A stretch of DNA of 64,000 bases, taken from contig NZ_LLYA01000124.1 in the NCBI RefSeq assembly GCF_001440415.1, positions 60,825 to 124,824 on the forward strand, read 5' to 3'. Under the pieces are notes generated by a model, which saw nothing but the letters and a program-made list of their open reading frames with translations, made no database searches and was not told the origin of the DNA. Position numbers and translations under genes: made by a program. Positions 46,572 to 55,787 of this stretch are shown here, in pieces. Source of the DNA: Bradyrhizobium retamae (GTDB lineage Bacteria > Pseudomonadota > Alphaproteobacteria > Rhizobiales > Xanthobacteraceae). Each line of letters begins with the position of its first letter. The stretch's first letter is position 1.

Positions 46572-46799
46572 CTAGACTTTGATCGGCGGCTCTACTTGAG
46601 CAAGCTCCTCTTTCAAAGGGGGCCAGCCGTGAGCCATCACAACTGTGCTCAAGATTCCACGAAGAGAAAAACCGACATCAAAAATCTCACCAGTTTCGGC
46701 CTCAAGCTCAAACTTGACTATAGGGTCCTCCTCCGTCGAAGCGTCGCCTCTCATGCTTCGGCCCATCACTATCGTCGCCAGCCGTGTTCGCTTCGCCAT
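46572..46799 (-). CDS. Small hypothetical protein in a lower-GC patch
   Basis: 75 residues from ATG 46799. The middle part (VKFELEAETGEIFDVGFSLRGILSTVVMA) is regular and has a protein-like pattern. No family recognised. The surrounding 46.5-47.0 kb is poorer in GC than its neighbours and contains no other gene, suggesting acquired or decaying DNA. Bases 46476-46571 and 46800-46981 contain nothing I can call. Confidence 0.5.
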   Translation of the reverse strand: MAKRTRLATIVMGRSMRGDASTEEDPIVKFELEAETGEIFDVGFSLRGILSTVVMAHGWPPLKEELAQVEPPIKV

Positions 46800-46981
46800 T
46801 AGAATTCCACGCTCCCTTTCAACATTCCGCCAACTCGGCAGCTTACCTGGGATACAGCGGCTGTGGCACGAACCCGTTCATTCACGTCTCCTGCTAGGCC
46901 CAAAGGCGACATGCATCAATGCTGGCTTGATAATCGCCTTTCCGAGCGTAAAGCGGGCCTGACTTAACTACGAGTACATGC

Positions 46982-47593
46982 CTAGTAGCGGCGGCCGCCG
47001 ACGGCGAACGACGAAGCGCCGGGGAGCGAGTTGAATTCGCTGTCGAGGCGGCCCGACTGCTGGACGTAGCCGACCCCGAGCGACAGGCTGAGATTCGACG
47101 TCGCCTGGAACTCGACGCCGGCATTCACGCTGGAGATCGGCAGCGTGCCCGACTTGGAGTCGAACGGCGCGAACGGGCCGCCGATGCCGGTATTGTATTT
47201 CAGCGTGTCGAACCCGGCATAGAAGGTGACGGGCAAGCCGCTGTTCTTGAGGCTGTAGCCGAACTGAACGCCCTCACTATAGATCGAGCCGAAATTGCCA
47301 AACGCACTCTGGCTGAGGCCGTTGAAACCCATGTTGCTGCGCTGGCTGCCGACAAAAAAACCGTTCGAAAAATTGTAACGCGCGTAGGACGAGCCGTTTC
47401 CGACGTCGCGGAAGTCGAAGCTCGGAAAGTTGCCGTAGCTGTTCGCGCTCTCGCCCGCCTCGTCACTGAATCCCATCGGCCAGCCCGGGATCCAGTAATT
47501 CACCGGCGAGGCCTGCGCGTGGGCGGCTCGCGCGCCCATACACAGCATCGCTGCGACCAATGCGAGACCAAATCTGCGTGAGAACATCGACAT
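46982..47593 (-). CDS. Probable outer membrane beta-barrel protein
   Basis: 203 residues from ATG 47593 (MSMFSRRFGL); an alternative ATG is at 47587. Signal peptide LALVAAMLCMGARAAHA. The mature protein is rich in Gly, Ser, Asn and aromatic residues with alternating strands (SYARYNFSNGFFVGSQ, VNAGVEFQATSNLSLSLGVGYV), the pattern of a beta-barrel. The last residue is Tyr (GGRRY), near the aromatic C-terminal residue expected of an outer membrane protein. Function unknown. Confidence 0.72.
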   Translation of the reverse strand: MSMFSRRFGLALVAAMLCMGARAAHAQASPVNYWIPGWPMGFSDEAGESANSYGNFPSFDFRDVGNGSSYARYNFSNGFFVGSQRSNMGFNGLSQSAFGNFGSIYSEGVQFGYSLKNSGLPVTFYAGFDTLKYNTGIGGPFAPFDSKSGTLPISSVNAGVEFQATSNLSLSLGVGYVQQSGRLDSEFNSLPGASSFAVGGRRY

Positions 47594-47757
47594 CCGCGCG
47601 ACCACCACCTGTGCCGCAATTATACCCACGGATATCGGGAATGCCAGAGCGTTGCTATGGCGCGGTTCCACCGGTAGGCGATGTTGCGTCGGTCTCGCAG
47701 GCCGCGAGGTTGCGACCTGATCGGTCGAATCAGGCCGCGACCATCAGACGCGCGTCG

Positions 47758-48636
47758 TCACGCCGCCTTGGTGGTGAGCTTGGCCTCCATCGGCAGGCCC
47801 TCCTCGATCGGCAGCGCGGGATCGCGCGACCATTCGTTCCAGGAGCCGAAATACATCCGCACATCCTTCACGCCGGCGTTCTTCAGCGCCAGGAACGTGT
47901 TCGAGGCGCGCGCCCCCTTGAAGCAGTAGAGATAGACCGGCGTATTCTGCGTGATGCCGACGGTGGCGCATTCCGCCAAAATCTCGTTCTTGGACTTGAA
48001 GCGCGGCCCTTCCGCGGTCGGCTTCATCATACGGTACCATTCGAGCCAGACCGCGCCGGGGATGCGTCCCTTGCGCGGGCAGAAATCCTTCCCGTAAGGA
48101 GAAGAGCTTTCGCCGATCCACTCGTCGATGTCGCGCACGTCGAGCAGCGCGATGCCGGGCTTACCCACGGCCGCAAGCATGGTGCTGGCATCGATCAGGA
48201 TGTCGCCGGCTTCGGGCAGAACCGAGAACGACGCCTTTACCGGCGACGGCACGTCCTCGGTTACCGGCAGGCCCGCTGCCGCCCAGGCATCGTAACCGCC
48301 ATGCAGCACCTTGACCTTGGGATAGCCGAGCATGGTCAGCAGATAGTAGCCGCGGCAGGACTGCCCGAAGCCGGAATTCATCGACTGCTCGTAGATGACC
48401 GCGGTCTCTTTGCCGGAAAGTCCGGCAGCGCCGAACGCATCGGCGAATTTCGTTTTCAGTTCGTGAATGCCTTCCGGCGTCGAGGTCGCCAGGTACGTGA
48501 AGATTTCATGGACGTTGACGGCGTTTGGGAGATGCCCTGCGCCGTAGGCTTCGGGATTGCGGGTGTCGATGACGACACACGGCTCTTGCTTGAGGAATTC
48601 CGCGAGTTCGCCGGCAGTAATCAGAACGTCCGTCAT
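47758..48636 (-). CDS. Sulfurtransferase (two rhodanese domains)
   Basis: 292 residues. First rhodanese domain (about 5-125) lacks the active Cys (the site reads EQSMNSGFG). Second domain (about 150-280) carries catalytic Cys in YLYCFKGARAS. Resembles thiosulfate or 3-mercaptopyruvate sulfurtransferases. It is third in a likely operon with OsmC and acyl-CoA dehydrogenase genes, each separated by 33-55 bases, suggesting sulfur or peroxide chemistry in one pathway. Confidence 0.9.
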   Translation of the reverse strand: MTDVLITAGELAEFLKQEPCVVIDTRNPEAYGAGHLPNAVNVHEIFTYLATSTPEGIHELKTKFADAFGAAGLSGKETAVIYEQSMNSGFGQSCRGYYLLTMLGYPKVKVLHGGYDAWAAAGLPVTEDVPSPVKASFSVLPEAGDILIDASTMLAAVGKPGIALLDVRDIDEWIGESSSPYGKDFCPRKGRIPGAVWLEWYRMMKPTAEGPRFKSKNEILAECATVGITQNTPVYLYCFKGARASNTFLALKNAGVKDVRMYFGSWNEWSRDPALPIEEGLPMEAKLTTKAA

Positions 48637-48689
48637 GGCAGGCCTCTCCTGTTTCTAAGGTTGCGGGTCGGGGTCGATCGGAAATCCCT

Positions 48690-49814
48690 TTAGTGCTCGT
48701 CGCCGGCCAGCATCTTGCGAAGCTGCTTGGTGGCGGGCGTGACGATGGCGACGAAATAGGCTTCGCGCAGCCGCCGCTGGGCGCGGTGGCTCTTCAAATA
48801 ACCGCGCGCGCCGCAATGAAGCATCGCCGCATGCGCAGCCGCGACGCTGGCGTCGCCGAGCCGGAGCCGCAGCGCGATGACGCGGCGCCAGTAGCTATCG
48901 TCGGAACTGTAGGGGTCACGCGCCAGCGCCATCGTCTCCTTCTCGAACTCGGCATGGAGTTCACGGAATTGAGTAGGCTGTTGCGGCAAATAGCGGTTGA
49001 TATGGCTCAGGGGCGCCTCGACCTCGTCCATGATCTGGATGCAATCCTTGATCAGGCCGAGCGCCATGCCAGCCTGCAGAAGGATGAAACCGGCGCGGAT
49101 TTTCTTCACGAACGGTCCCGCCGGTTCGGCAAGGATCAGCTCATCCGGCACGAAGACGTCGCGGAACTGCACTGCATAGGTGCCGGTGCCATCCATCGCG
49201 AGGAACGGCTTGCATGGCTGCAGCGTGATCGCGGGATCGGAGCAATCGGCAAGGAACATCACGATGCCGCCCCCTTTGTCCTCGCGCTCGAAGATGGTGC
49301 CGAAGAAATGATCGGGACCGAGGTTCGACACCCAGGGCAGCGCGCCGCGCACGACGTAGCCGCCCTCGACCTTGCGTCCCCTGAGTTTGAGTTTCTCGAT
49401 ACCGAAGAAGCTCTTCATCGGATTGGACAGCCCGGTGCCGCCGAGCATCTCGCCGCTGGCAAACTTGCCGGCGAATTTCGCAACGAGTTCTGAATTGTTC
49501 GAATTTGAGGCGTACCAGACCAGCGTATTCTGGCACCACGCCATGAAGGCGGTGGCGCCGCAGACCTCTCCAAGTGCCGCGATCGATTGAATGGCACATC
49601 GCAGGTCGGCCATGCCATCCGCAGGCCGGTGGCTGCCCCACGCGCCGACGTCCCCGAGCCGCCGCAGCAACGCATCGGGATAGACGGTGCCCTCGTCGAT
49701 GGCCGCGGCCTGGGGTGCGAGTTCTCTGCGCGCAATCGCCGCGACCTGATCCACGATCGATGCCGCGGGGAGATCTTCGGCAACTGAGAGCCGCGATACC
49801 GCCACTGAACCCAT
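48690..49814 (-). CDS. Acyl-CoA dehydrogenase family flavoprotein
   Basis: 374 residues. N-terminal helical domain, central beta-domain (GGTGLSNPMKSFFG, GGYVVRGALPWVSNLGPDH) and C-terminal helices fit the acyl-CoA dehydrogenase fold. The catalytic Glu of classical enzymes is not obvious, so it may be a monooxygenase-like member such as those acting on sulfur compounds (inference from neighbours). Second gene of the OsmC-dehydrogenase-rhodanese group. Confidence 0.85.
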   Translation of the reverse strand: MGSVAVSRLSVAEDLPAASIVDQVAAIARRELAPQAAAIDEGTVYPDALLRRLGDVGAWGSHRPADGMADLRCAIQSIAALGEVCGATAFMAWCQNTLVWYASNSNNSELVAKFAGKFASGEMLGGTGLSNPMKSFFGIEKLKLRGRKVEGGYVVRGALPWVSNLGPDHFFGTIFEREDKGGGIVMFLADCSDPAITLQPCKPFLAMDGTGTYAVQFRDVFVPDELILAEPAGPFVKKIRAGFILLQAGMALGLIKDCIQIMDEVEAPLSHINRYLPQQPTQFRELHAEFEKETMALARDPYSSDDSYWRRVIALRLRLGDASVAAAHAAMLHCGARGYLKSHRAQRRLREAYFVAIVTPATKQLRKMLAGDEH

Positions 49815-49847
49815 GAGAACCTCCGCACCCCAGCTTGTTGCGACTGC

Positions 49848-50390
49848 TTATGCGCTGACTTCGAGATTGACGGGCCGCGTAAAAGTGTTGGCGACCGGCG
49901 ACCATTTCTTGACGTGGGCGACCAGCGCATCGATCTCGCTCTTCGGAATGCCCTCGCATTCCATGTCGACCTTGATGCGGACATCGGTGAAGCCGACCGG
50001 CTTTTCGCTGACGTCGCCGGTGCCCCACACCGCCGTGATATTGAGGTCGCCTTCGAGCTCGAGTTCGAGCTTGTTGACGATCCAGCCGCGGTGCACGGCG
50101 TTGGCGTGCAGGCCGACCGCAAGGCACGAGCCGAGCGCGGCGAGCGAGGCTTCGGAAGGATTCGGCGCGGTGTCATCGCCGAGCAGGCCCGGCGGCTCGT
50201 CGACGATGTAGGGCGCGAGGTTACGTATGTAGTTGGCGTGGCGGAACTTGCCCTCCGCCACCGTCCTGCACTTCAAGGTCTTGATGACCTTCGGATTGGC
50301 CTTGCCGTTTGCGATGAGCTGCTCGAGCCCGCCTCTGTCGATCGGGGCCAGGCAGCCTGTGAGCACCGTTTTTTGAGCGACCGCGGTCAT
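49848..50390 (-). CDS. OsmC family protein
   Basis: 180 residues from ATG 50390 (GAGAGGAAAG upstream). OsmC/Ohr fold with the first conserved Cys-containing helix ASLAALGSCLAVGLHANA; only one of the usual two Cys is seen (the second, near AKVECEGIP-type VDMECEGIP). OsmC proteins reduce organic hydroperoxides. It heads the operon, divergent from a TetR gene, with an ACCGAACGTTCTGT box (50413-50426) 23 bases upstream. Confidence 0.88.
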   Translation of the reverse strand: MTAVAQKTVLTGCLAPIDRGGLEQLIANGKANPKVIKTLKCRTVAEGKFRHANYIRNLAPYIVDEPPGLLGDDTAPNPSEASLAALGSCLAVGLHANAVHRGWIVNKLELELEGDLNITAVWGTGDVSEKPVGFTDVRIKVDMECEGIPKSEIDALVAHVKKWSPVANTFTRPVNLEVSA

Positions 50391-50412
50391 CTTTCCTCTC
50401 CCTTGGTAGGAT

Positions 50413-50426
50413 ACCGAACGTTCTGT
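50413..50426. promoter_or_regulatory. Palindromic box upstream of the OsmC gene
   Basis: ACCGAACGTTCTGT has the perfect core GAACGTTC (50416-50423). It lies 23 bases before the OsmC start and may be the site of the divergent TetR protein; other copies were not seen. Confidence 0.35.
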
Positions 50427-50616
50427 TTCCTGCATGAAGCGTGCCAGATCAGGCCCAATTCAAAAGCCGAACGTCTCTCGTCGCTTAGCGATGCCTGCCC
50501 GGAAATTGATCAGCACTGCCATGCACAGGCGCGAAGCAATTGCCGCGTGCTTGCGATTATTTTCGGCGCAAAGATGCGGCTTGATGATTGCGCCGCGCTC
50601 CGATTAACTGCGGCGC

Positions 50617-51276
50617 ATGGGCAAATCAGTTTCCAAGAGGAAAGCTGTCGCGGCGTCGGCCACAGGCGACGAGGAGTCCGCGCGCGGACGTCTGCTAAGC
50701 GCGGCGACGCATCTGTTCTGCAAGAACGGCATCAACGCCACTGGCATCGATGCGATCATCGACGAAGCCGGCACCGCCAAGACCACGCTCTACAAATTGT
50801 TCGGATCGAAGACCAATCTCGTCAACGCCGTGCTGGAAAGCGAAGGCAAGGCCTGGCGCGAATGGTTCATCGGCGCGATGGAGGATGGCGGCGGCGATGC
50901 GCAGGCCAAGCTGAAGCGGATTTTTCCGGCACTGAAGCGCTGGTTCGCCGAGGAGCGCTTCTACGGCTGCCCGTTCATCAATGCGGTGGCCGAGCACGAC
51001 AAGGACGCCAAGCAGTTCCGCAACATCGCGCTGCGCCACAAGAAGGTGGTGCTGGCGCACATCGAAAAGCTCGCCGCTGAGATGGGCGCCGCCGAGCCGC
51101 AAATGCTGGCCCATCAACTCGCATTGCTGATCGATGGTGCCATCGTCGCCGCCATGGTCTCGCGCGATCCCGGCGTCGCGGATACCGCGGGGCTTGCGGC
51201 GGCCAATCTGTTCGGGCCTTCCAGGGTGAAGAAGACAAAGCGCGCCGGTAACCCTGCGGAGCTTGTCGCCGTCTGA
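50617..51276 (+). CDS. TetR family transcriptional regulator, divergent from OsmC operon
   Basis: 219 residues. HTH at about residues 20-70 (LFCKNGINATGIDAIIDEAGTAKTTLYKLFGSK). C-terminal domain with a Cys (RFYGCPFINAV) possibly sensing oxidants or electrophiles. It is 226 bases from the divergent OsmC gene. It likely controls that operon. Confidence 0.9.
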   Translation: MGKSVSKRKAVAASATGDEESARGRLLSAATHLFCKNGINATGIDAIIDEAGTAKTTLYKLFGSKTNLVNAVLESEGKAWREWFIGAMEDGGGDAQAKLKRIFPALKRWFAEERFYGCPFINAVAEHDKDAKQFRNIALRHKKVVLAHIEKLAAEMGAAEPQMLAHQLALLIDGAIVAAMVSRDPGVADTAGLAAANLFGPSRVKKTKRAGNPAELVAV

Positions 51277-51282
51277 GGCGAG

Positions 51283-52077
51283 CTACAGCGATGCGGAAGC
51301 CGTAATGACAAGACTGCGCGCCAGCACCACCCCACCGGCTACGATCAGGCCCACGCCCGCGGCGCGGCTGAGCCGCGGGCTGCGCGCAAGCAGCTTCTCG
51401 AAAGCGACATAGATCGCGACCGCCGCGATCCACACCAGGTTCATCACGCCGGCAACGAACAGCAGCGCCATCAAAAACCAGCAGCAGCCCACACAGTAGC
51501 TGCCGTGCCGAAAACCCATACGCAACGCGCCCATGGCGCCCGGTTGCCAATAGCGGCTGAGGAAGAACACCGGACTCTGGCAGTAGCGCAGGCATGCGCG
51601 CTTGATCGGCGTGAGCTGATAGAGCCCGGCGGCAAGCAGGATAATCCCGGCGAGTATGCTGCTGGTGCTCGCCATCATGCCGGACAGCAGCCCGGCCTGA
51701 TCAAGCGCCCACTGCACCGCGACCGCTGCGAGGCTAAAGCCGGCCCATATCACGAGGTAGCCGGCGAGAAAGAGCCAGCTTGTGACGACGGGACTATCCG
51801 TCGCCCGCCTCCGCTTGATTGCCGTAAACAGTAGCACCATCGGCGCGGCGCTCGGCACCATCATCGCGACCATCATCACCCACCACATCGCGAACATCAG
51901 CGCGGCCTGCGAGGGCGACCATGGCTCGGGGTCCATCGGCATGTCGGCCATGCTCATGTCGATGCCGGCGCCGGCGACCAGATAACCCCAGGCGAAGGCG
52001 ACGACGGTGGCCATGCCGAATGCCACGATCAGGCGATCGTGGCGCAAGGCCTGTTCAAGCGCAGAGGTCCCGGACAT
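51283..52077 (-). CDS. DUF2182 integral membrane protein
   Basis: 264 residues from ATG 52077 (GGAGG 8 bases upstream); a longer open frame to 52095 is not needed. About six to seven membrane helices. Methionine-rich segments (DMSMADMPMD, MFAMWWVMMVAMMVPSAAPM) and Cys pairs (CLRYC, CVGCCW) suggest metal, perhaps copper, handling. It follows the DUF1326 gene on the same strand, a pairing seen in other bacteria. Function unknown. Confidence 0.88.
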   Translation of the reverse strand: MSGTSALEQALRHDRLIVAFGMATVVAFAWGYLVAGAGIDMSMADMPMDPEPWSPSQAALMFAMWWVMMVAMMVPSAAPMVLLFTAIKRRRATDSPVVTSWLFLAGYLVIWAGFSLAAVAVQWALDQAGLLSGMMASTSSILAGIILLAAGLYQLTPIKRACLRYCQSPVFFLSRYWQPGAMGALRMGFRHGSYCVGCCWFLMALLFVAGVMNLVWIAAVAIYVAFEKLLARSPRLSRAAGVGLIVAGGVVLARSLVITASASL

Positions 52078-52122
52078 GGACTTAACCTCCGCCACCGAGC
52101 CGGCAACATCAAAATGCCGTCT

Positions 52123-52755
52123 CTAGGCCGCGACGCCCTTCGGCGTCTGCACGACGTTGGCGAGCGAGCTATGCGACCCCTTGGTGTCGAACTTGATCGC
52201 ACCGGTCGAGTGGATGTTGGCCGAGGCAATCTCGGCAGCGCGGTGTTCGAAGCCCTCGGGCATCACGACCTGAATGCGGTGAGGCTCTCCGGTCACCGGA
52301 TTCTTGATCGGCTCGACCTCGGTCTCCAGCACGCCTTTCGCCACGACACGCGCGACGCGTCCATCCTTGTCGAACGAAAACTCGAACGGCGCAAATACCG
52401 GGTCGTGAATCTTGGTCACGATCAGGCTGAAGATATGAAACAGCGTACCTTCAGCGGAATGCTTGCCGGACATGATGTTGAACAGCGCCTCGCGCTGTTC
52501 CGGTGTGGCACGCTCGTCGATGATCGGCTGCATCTGGCCATTGCCTTCGTGCAGCGCGCCGGGAAAATCGACGGTCACCGCGAAGACCAGCCCGTCGAGC
52601 CTGGTGTCCTCAAAGTGCCCATTGGTGATCCTCATGCCGACCAGGCCCTTGCAATAACCCTCGGTCGGCCGCGCGTTGAAATCGCACGGACAGCCAAACG
52701 CGCAATTGCAGTTCTTGATCCATTCGCCTTCGAGACGCCAGTCAGATGTCGCCAT
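52123..52755 (-). CDS. DUF1326 domain protein
   Basis: 210 residues. Conserved Cys cluster NCNCAFGCPCDF near residue 16, consistent with metal or redox binding. The rest is a soluble domain with DGLVFAVTVDFPGALHEG. Cotranscribed with the downstream DUF2182 membrane protein; the two may form one metal-handling unit (inference). No known function. Confidence 0.88.
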   Translation of the reverse strand: MATSDWRLEGEWIKNCNCAFGCPCDFNARPTEGYCKGLVGMRITNGHFEDTRLDGLVFAVTVDFPGALHEGNGQMQPIIDERATPEQREALFNIMSGKHSAEGTLFHIFSLIVTKIHDPVFAPFEFSFDKDGRVARVVAKGVLETEVEPIKNPVTGEPHRIQVVMPEGFEHRAAEIASANIHSTGAIKFDTKGSHSSLANVVQTPKGVAA

Positions 52756-52839
52756 CGCACACCTCCCGTTGCGTTATCGATTGGACTGCAGCCGCTCGAA
52801 CGCGAGCTTACTCCGTTTGCGCGCCAAGGGACAGCGACC

Positions 52840-52931
52840 GTAGGGTGGGCAAAGCGGAGCGTGCCCACCATTCAGGACAACGGTGCGGACGGATGGTGGG
52901 CACGACGCTAACGCGCCTTTGCCCACCCTAC
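52840..52931. repeat. GTAGGGTGGGCAAAG palindromic repeat overlapping trmJ 3' end
   Basis: Outer arms GTAGGGTGGGCAAAG (52840-52854) / CTTTGCCCACCCTAC (52917-52931); inner arms GTGCCCACCAT (52861-52871) / ATGGTGGGCAC (52893-52903). The right arm runs into the coding end of the TrmJ-like gene, supplying its last codons (VGWAKAR). Elements with this consensus are frequent in bradyrhizobial genomes. Confidence 0.9.
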
Positions 52932-54119
52932 CGCCTTCTCCAGTCGCTCCAGCTCGGTCGCCAAATCAGTCTCAACATCGGCCACCCGCATCTCGATTAC
53001 GCGGTAATCCCGTGCCTCCAGCCACGCCTTCCGTCCGGCGCGGTCGGCGACGATGGTCTCCGTCTCATTCGGGTTGACCAATTCGATGGCGAGGCGATGC
53101 ACGAAGGAAACGAAGTCCGGAATGTGGCGGCCGACCGGGGTCTGGCGCTTGAACTGGCCGGCAAAACGGCGGTCGCGGGTCAGCGCCTGCCACAGAATGC
53201 GCTCGGCATCGGTCGGGTTGCGGCGAAGCAGCCGGGCGAGCCCGCGCACGGTAGAGCTGTCGCCGAGCACCGCCGGCCCCTGCCCGTGCTCGGCCAACAG
53301 CGCCCGCAGCCGTGTCGCCTGTTCACCGTCGAGCACGCCGCCCTTGGCCGGTCCCTTGCGTCCTTCGGCGATCGCCATCACCACGCCGTGCAAAGTGTGC
53401 ATGTCCTGCTTGGTCGGGTCCATCCGGGTGAAAATATTGCGCAGGTTCACCAGCATGGTCTCGCGCTTCTCGCGCGGGCGGAGGAATTCGACCTTGTCGA
53501 GTTCCCGAACCAGATTGTCGAAGAAGGCCTGCATCTGGTGCTGCGACGCCGGCTCGGAGCGTTCCGGCATTGCGAACGGCAGGGCGCCGCCGGTCGACAG
53601 CTTGAACCACTCGTAGCCGATCAGCAGCACCGCCTGCGCCAGATTGAGCGAGGCGAAGCCGGGATTGACCGGAAAGGTGATGATCCGGTTGGCCAGCGCC
53701 ACCTCCTCGTTCTGCAGGCCGTAGCGTTCGCGGCCGAACAGGATGCCAGCCCCGCCGCCGGCTCCGACATGCGCCACGATCTCGGCCGCCGCCTGTTCCG
53801 GGGCGACCACAGGCTTGGCCTGGTCGTGCGCGCGGGCGGTGGTCGCAAACAGCAGCGTCAAGTCAGCCACCGCCTGCTCCACCGTATCGAACAACTGCGC
53901 CTGTTCCAGAATCTGGTCGGCGCCGGCCGCTGCCCGTTGCGCCGCGATGTTCGGCCAGCCGTCGCGCGGATTGACGATCCGCAGGCGCGACAGCGCAAAA
54001 TTACCCATCGCGCGCGCGGCCATGCCGATATTCTCGCCGAGCTGCGGCTCGACGAGGATCACAATGGGACCGGCTAAGTCCAACCCAGACTTGGTTTTAT
54101 CGGTGCCCGAACCGGACAT
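52908..54119 (-). CDS. tRNA/rRNA methyltransferase TrmJ-like, fused to a DUF559-like domain
   Basis: 403 residues from ATG 54119 (MSGSGTDKTK). Residues 1 to about 240 are a SpoU/TrmH-class SAM methyltransferase (VEPQLGENIGMAARAMGNF, FGRERYGLQNEEV, NLAQAVLLIGYEWF), resembling TrmJ, which methylates the ribose at position 32 of tRNA. The segment from about 300 to 400 (LRRNPTDAERILWQALTR, HIPDFVSFVHRLAIEL, AWLEARDYRVIEMR) is a DUF559 domain of the Vsr/restriction-endonuclease-like fold. The usual ELDGGxH active-site stretch reads ELVNPNE here, so nuclease activity is doubtful. Upstream bases hold a 13-bp direct repeat (54134-54146, 54152-54164). Confidence 0.88.
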   Translation of the reverse strand: MSGSGTDKTKSGLDLAGPIVILVEPQLGENIGMAARAMGNFALSRLRIVNPRDGWPNIAAQRAAAGADQILEQAQLFDTVEQAVADLTLLFATTARAHDQAKPVVAPEQAAAEIVAHVGAGGGAGILFGRERYGLQNEEVALANRIITFPVNPGFASLNLAQAVLLIGYEWFKLSTGGALPFAMPERSEPASQHQMQAFFDNLVRELDKVEFLRPREKRETMLVNLRNIFTRMDPTKQDMHTLHGVVMAIAEGRKGPAKGGVLDGEQATRLRALLAEHGQGPAVLGDSSTVRGLARLLRRNPTDAERILWQALTRDRRFAGQFKRQTPVGRHIPDFVSFVHRLAIELVNPNETETIVADRAGRKAWLEARDYRVIEMRVADVETDLATELERLEKAVGWAKAR

Positions 54120-54522
54120 TTTGGCTTCACTTTCTGATTCAACTTCCAAAGCTGATTCAACTTCTGAAGATTTGAATCTGCGCGATGCGCATACGATTCA
54201 AACTCTCGTGCTTGCCCGCTTTAGAAAGGCGGCCGGAATTCGCCAGCCTGAGAATCGGGTTAGTAGCGTTTCCGCTAGTTCGCTCAAAGCCTCATTGGGC
54301 CTCATCCGGGACCTCGGCGCAGCGCTACCGGACGATGCGACGCATCGCCTAGGCCGCACCGCGTCCGGGACACCCGATAGCCCATGCATTCCGCGCCTGA
54401 AAGATGGGCTAAAAGTCGGGGCCGCACCAGCTTTCGCCGGCCGATTTGCGGTGCTATAGCCCGCCTATAATCACCCACCCCGCCTGAAACGCGCGGTTTT
54501 CCGAGAAAAGGCCCCCTCCATC
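54120..54522. other. Intergenic region before icd
   Basis: About 400 bases without a gene I can support. It begins with the 13-bp direct repeat CTGATTCAACTTC at 54134 and 54152 and ends with the icd ribosome site. No hairpin terminator or clear promoter was located. Confidence 0.4.
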
Positions 54523-55737
54523 ATGGCAAAAATCAAGGTGACCAACCCCGTCGTCGAACTCGATGGCGACGAGATGACCCGGATCATCTGGCAGTACATC
54601 AAGGACAAGCTGATCACCCCGTTCCTCGATGTCGAACTGCTCTATTTTGACCTCGGAATGGAGTACCGCGACCAGACCAACGACCAGGTCACGATCGACG
54701 CCGCCAACGCCATCAAGAAGGTCGGCGTCGGCGTCAAATGCGCCACCATCACCCCCGATGAAGCCCGGGTGAAGGAATTCGGCCTGAAGGAGATGTGGAA
54801 GTCGCCGAACGGCACCATCCGCAACATCCTGGGCGGCGTGATCTTCCGCGAGCCGATCATCTGCAAGAACGTGCCGCGCCTGGTTCCCGGCTGGACCAAG
54901 CCGATCATCATCGGCCGCCACGCCTATGGCGACCAGTACCGCGCCACCGACTTCAAGTTCCCGAGCAAGGGCACGCTGTCGATGAAATTCGTCGGCGAGG
55001 ACGGCACCGTCATCGAGAGGGAAGTGTTCAAGTCCCCCGATGCCGGCGTCGCGATGGGAATGTACAACCTCGATGACTCCATCATCGACTTCGCCCGCGC
55101 CTCCTTCAATTACGGCCTGTTGCGCGGCTACCCCGTCTACCTCTCGACCAAGAACACGATTCTCAAGGTCTATGACGGCCGCTTCAAGGACATCTTCCAG
55201 GACATCTACGATCGCGAGTTCAAGAAGGAGTTCGAGGCCAAGCGGCTCACCTACGAACACCGCCTGATCGACGACATGGTCGCCTCCGCGCTGAAGTGGT
55301 CCGGCGGCTACGTCTGGGCCTGCAAGAACTACGATGGCGACGTGCAGTCGGATACGGTGGCGCAGGGCTACGGCTCGCTCGGCCTGATGACCTCGGTGCT
55401 GCTGACGCCCGACGGCAAGACCGTCGAAGCCGAAGCCGCGCACGGCACGGTGACCCGGCACTACCGCGAGCACCAGAAGGGCAAGGAGACCTCGACCAAT
55501 TCGATCGCGTCGATCTTCGCCTGGACCCGTGGCCTCGCCCACCGCGCCAAGCTCGACAACAACCCGCAGCTCGCAAAATTCGCCGACACGCTGGAGAAGG
55601 TCTGCGTTGCGACCGTCGAGGAAGGCTACATGACCAAGGACCTCGCGCTCCTGGTCGGCGCCGATCAGCGCTGGCTGTCCACGACCGGCTTCCTCGACAA
55701 GGTCGCCGGCAATCTCGAGAAGGCGATGGCGGCATAA
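54523..55737 (+). CDS. icd: NADP-dependent isocitrate dehydrogenase
   Basis: 404 residues, the eukaryote-like dimeric type (Icd of alphaproteobacteria) converting isocitrate to 2-oxoglutarate in the TCA cycle. It has the N-terminal [37 protein letters not shown] (substrate Ser), and [23 protein letters not shown] (metal Asp residues). A hairpin at 55748-55778 follows. The gene stands alone. Confidence 0.98.
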   Translation: MAKIKVTNPVVELDGDEMTRIIWQYIKDKLITPFLDVELLYFDLGMEYRDQTNDQVTIDAANAIKKVGVGVKCATITPDEARVKEFGLKEMWKSPNGTIRNILGGVIFREPIICKNVPRLVPGWTKPIIIGRHAYGDQYRATDFKFPSKGTLSMKFVGEDGTVIEREVFKSPDAGVAMGMYNLDDSIIDFARASFNYGLLRGYPVYLSTKNTILKVYDGRFKDIFQDIYDREFKKEFEAKRLTYEHRLIDDMVASALKWSGGYVWACKNYDGDVQSDTVAQGYGSLGLMTSVLLTPDGKTVEAEAAHGTVTRHYREHQKGKETSTNSIASIFAWTRGLAHRAKLDNNPQLAKFADTLEKVCVATVEEGYMTKDLALLVGADQRWLSTTGFLDKVAGNLEKAMAA

Positions 55738-55747
55738 TTGGCTGACG

Positions 55748-55778
55748 ATGGTGTTGGTCCTTCGGGGGCCAACACCAT
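55748..55778 (+). terminator. Terminator-like hairpin after icd
   Basis: ATGGTGTTGG (55748-55757) / CCAACACCAT (55769-55778) form a perfect 10-bp stem. There is no T-run, so strength is uncertain. It overlaps the leader of the next gene. Confidence 0.5.
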
Positions 55779-55787
55779 GGATTTGCG

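Noticed and set aside
52840..52931. Insertion-sequence end
   Set aside because: No transposase and no target duplication were visible; the consensus matches a common intergenic palindrome.
52746..54077. 443-codon plus-strand frame opposite the TrmJ-DUF559 gene
   Set aside because: High-GC antisense shadow; it lacks a ribosome site and reads as low-complexity Arg/His/Gln-rich sequence.
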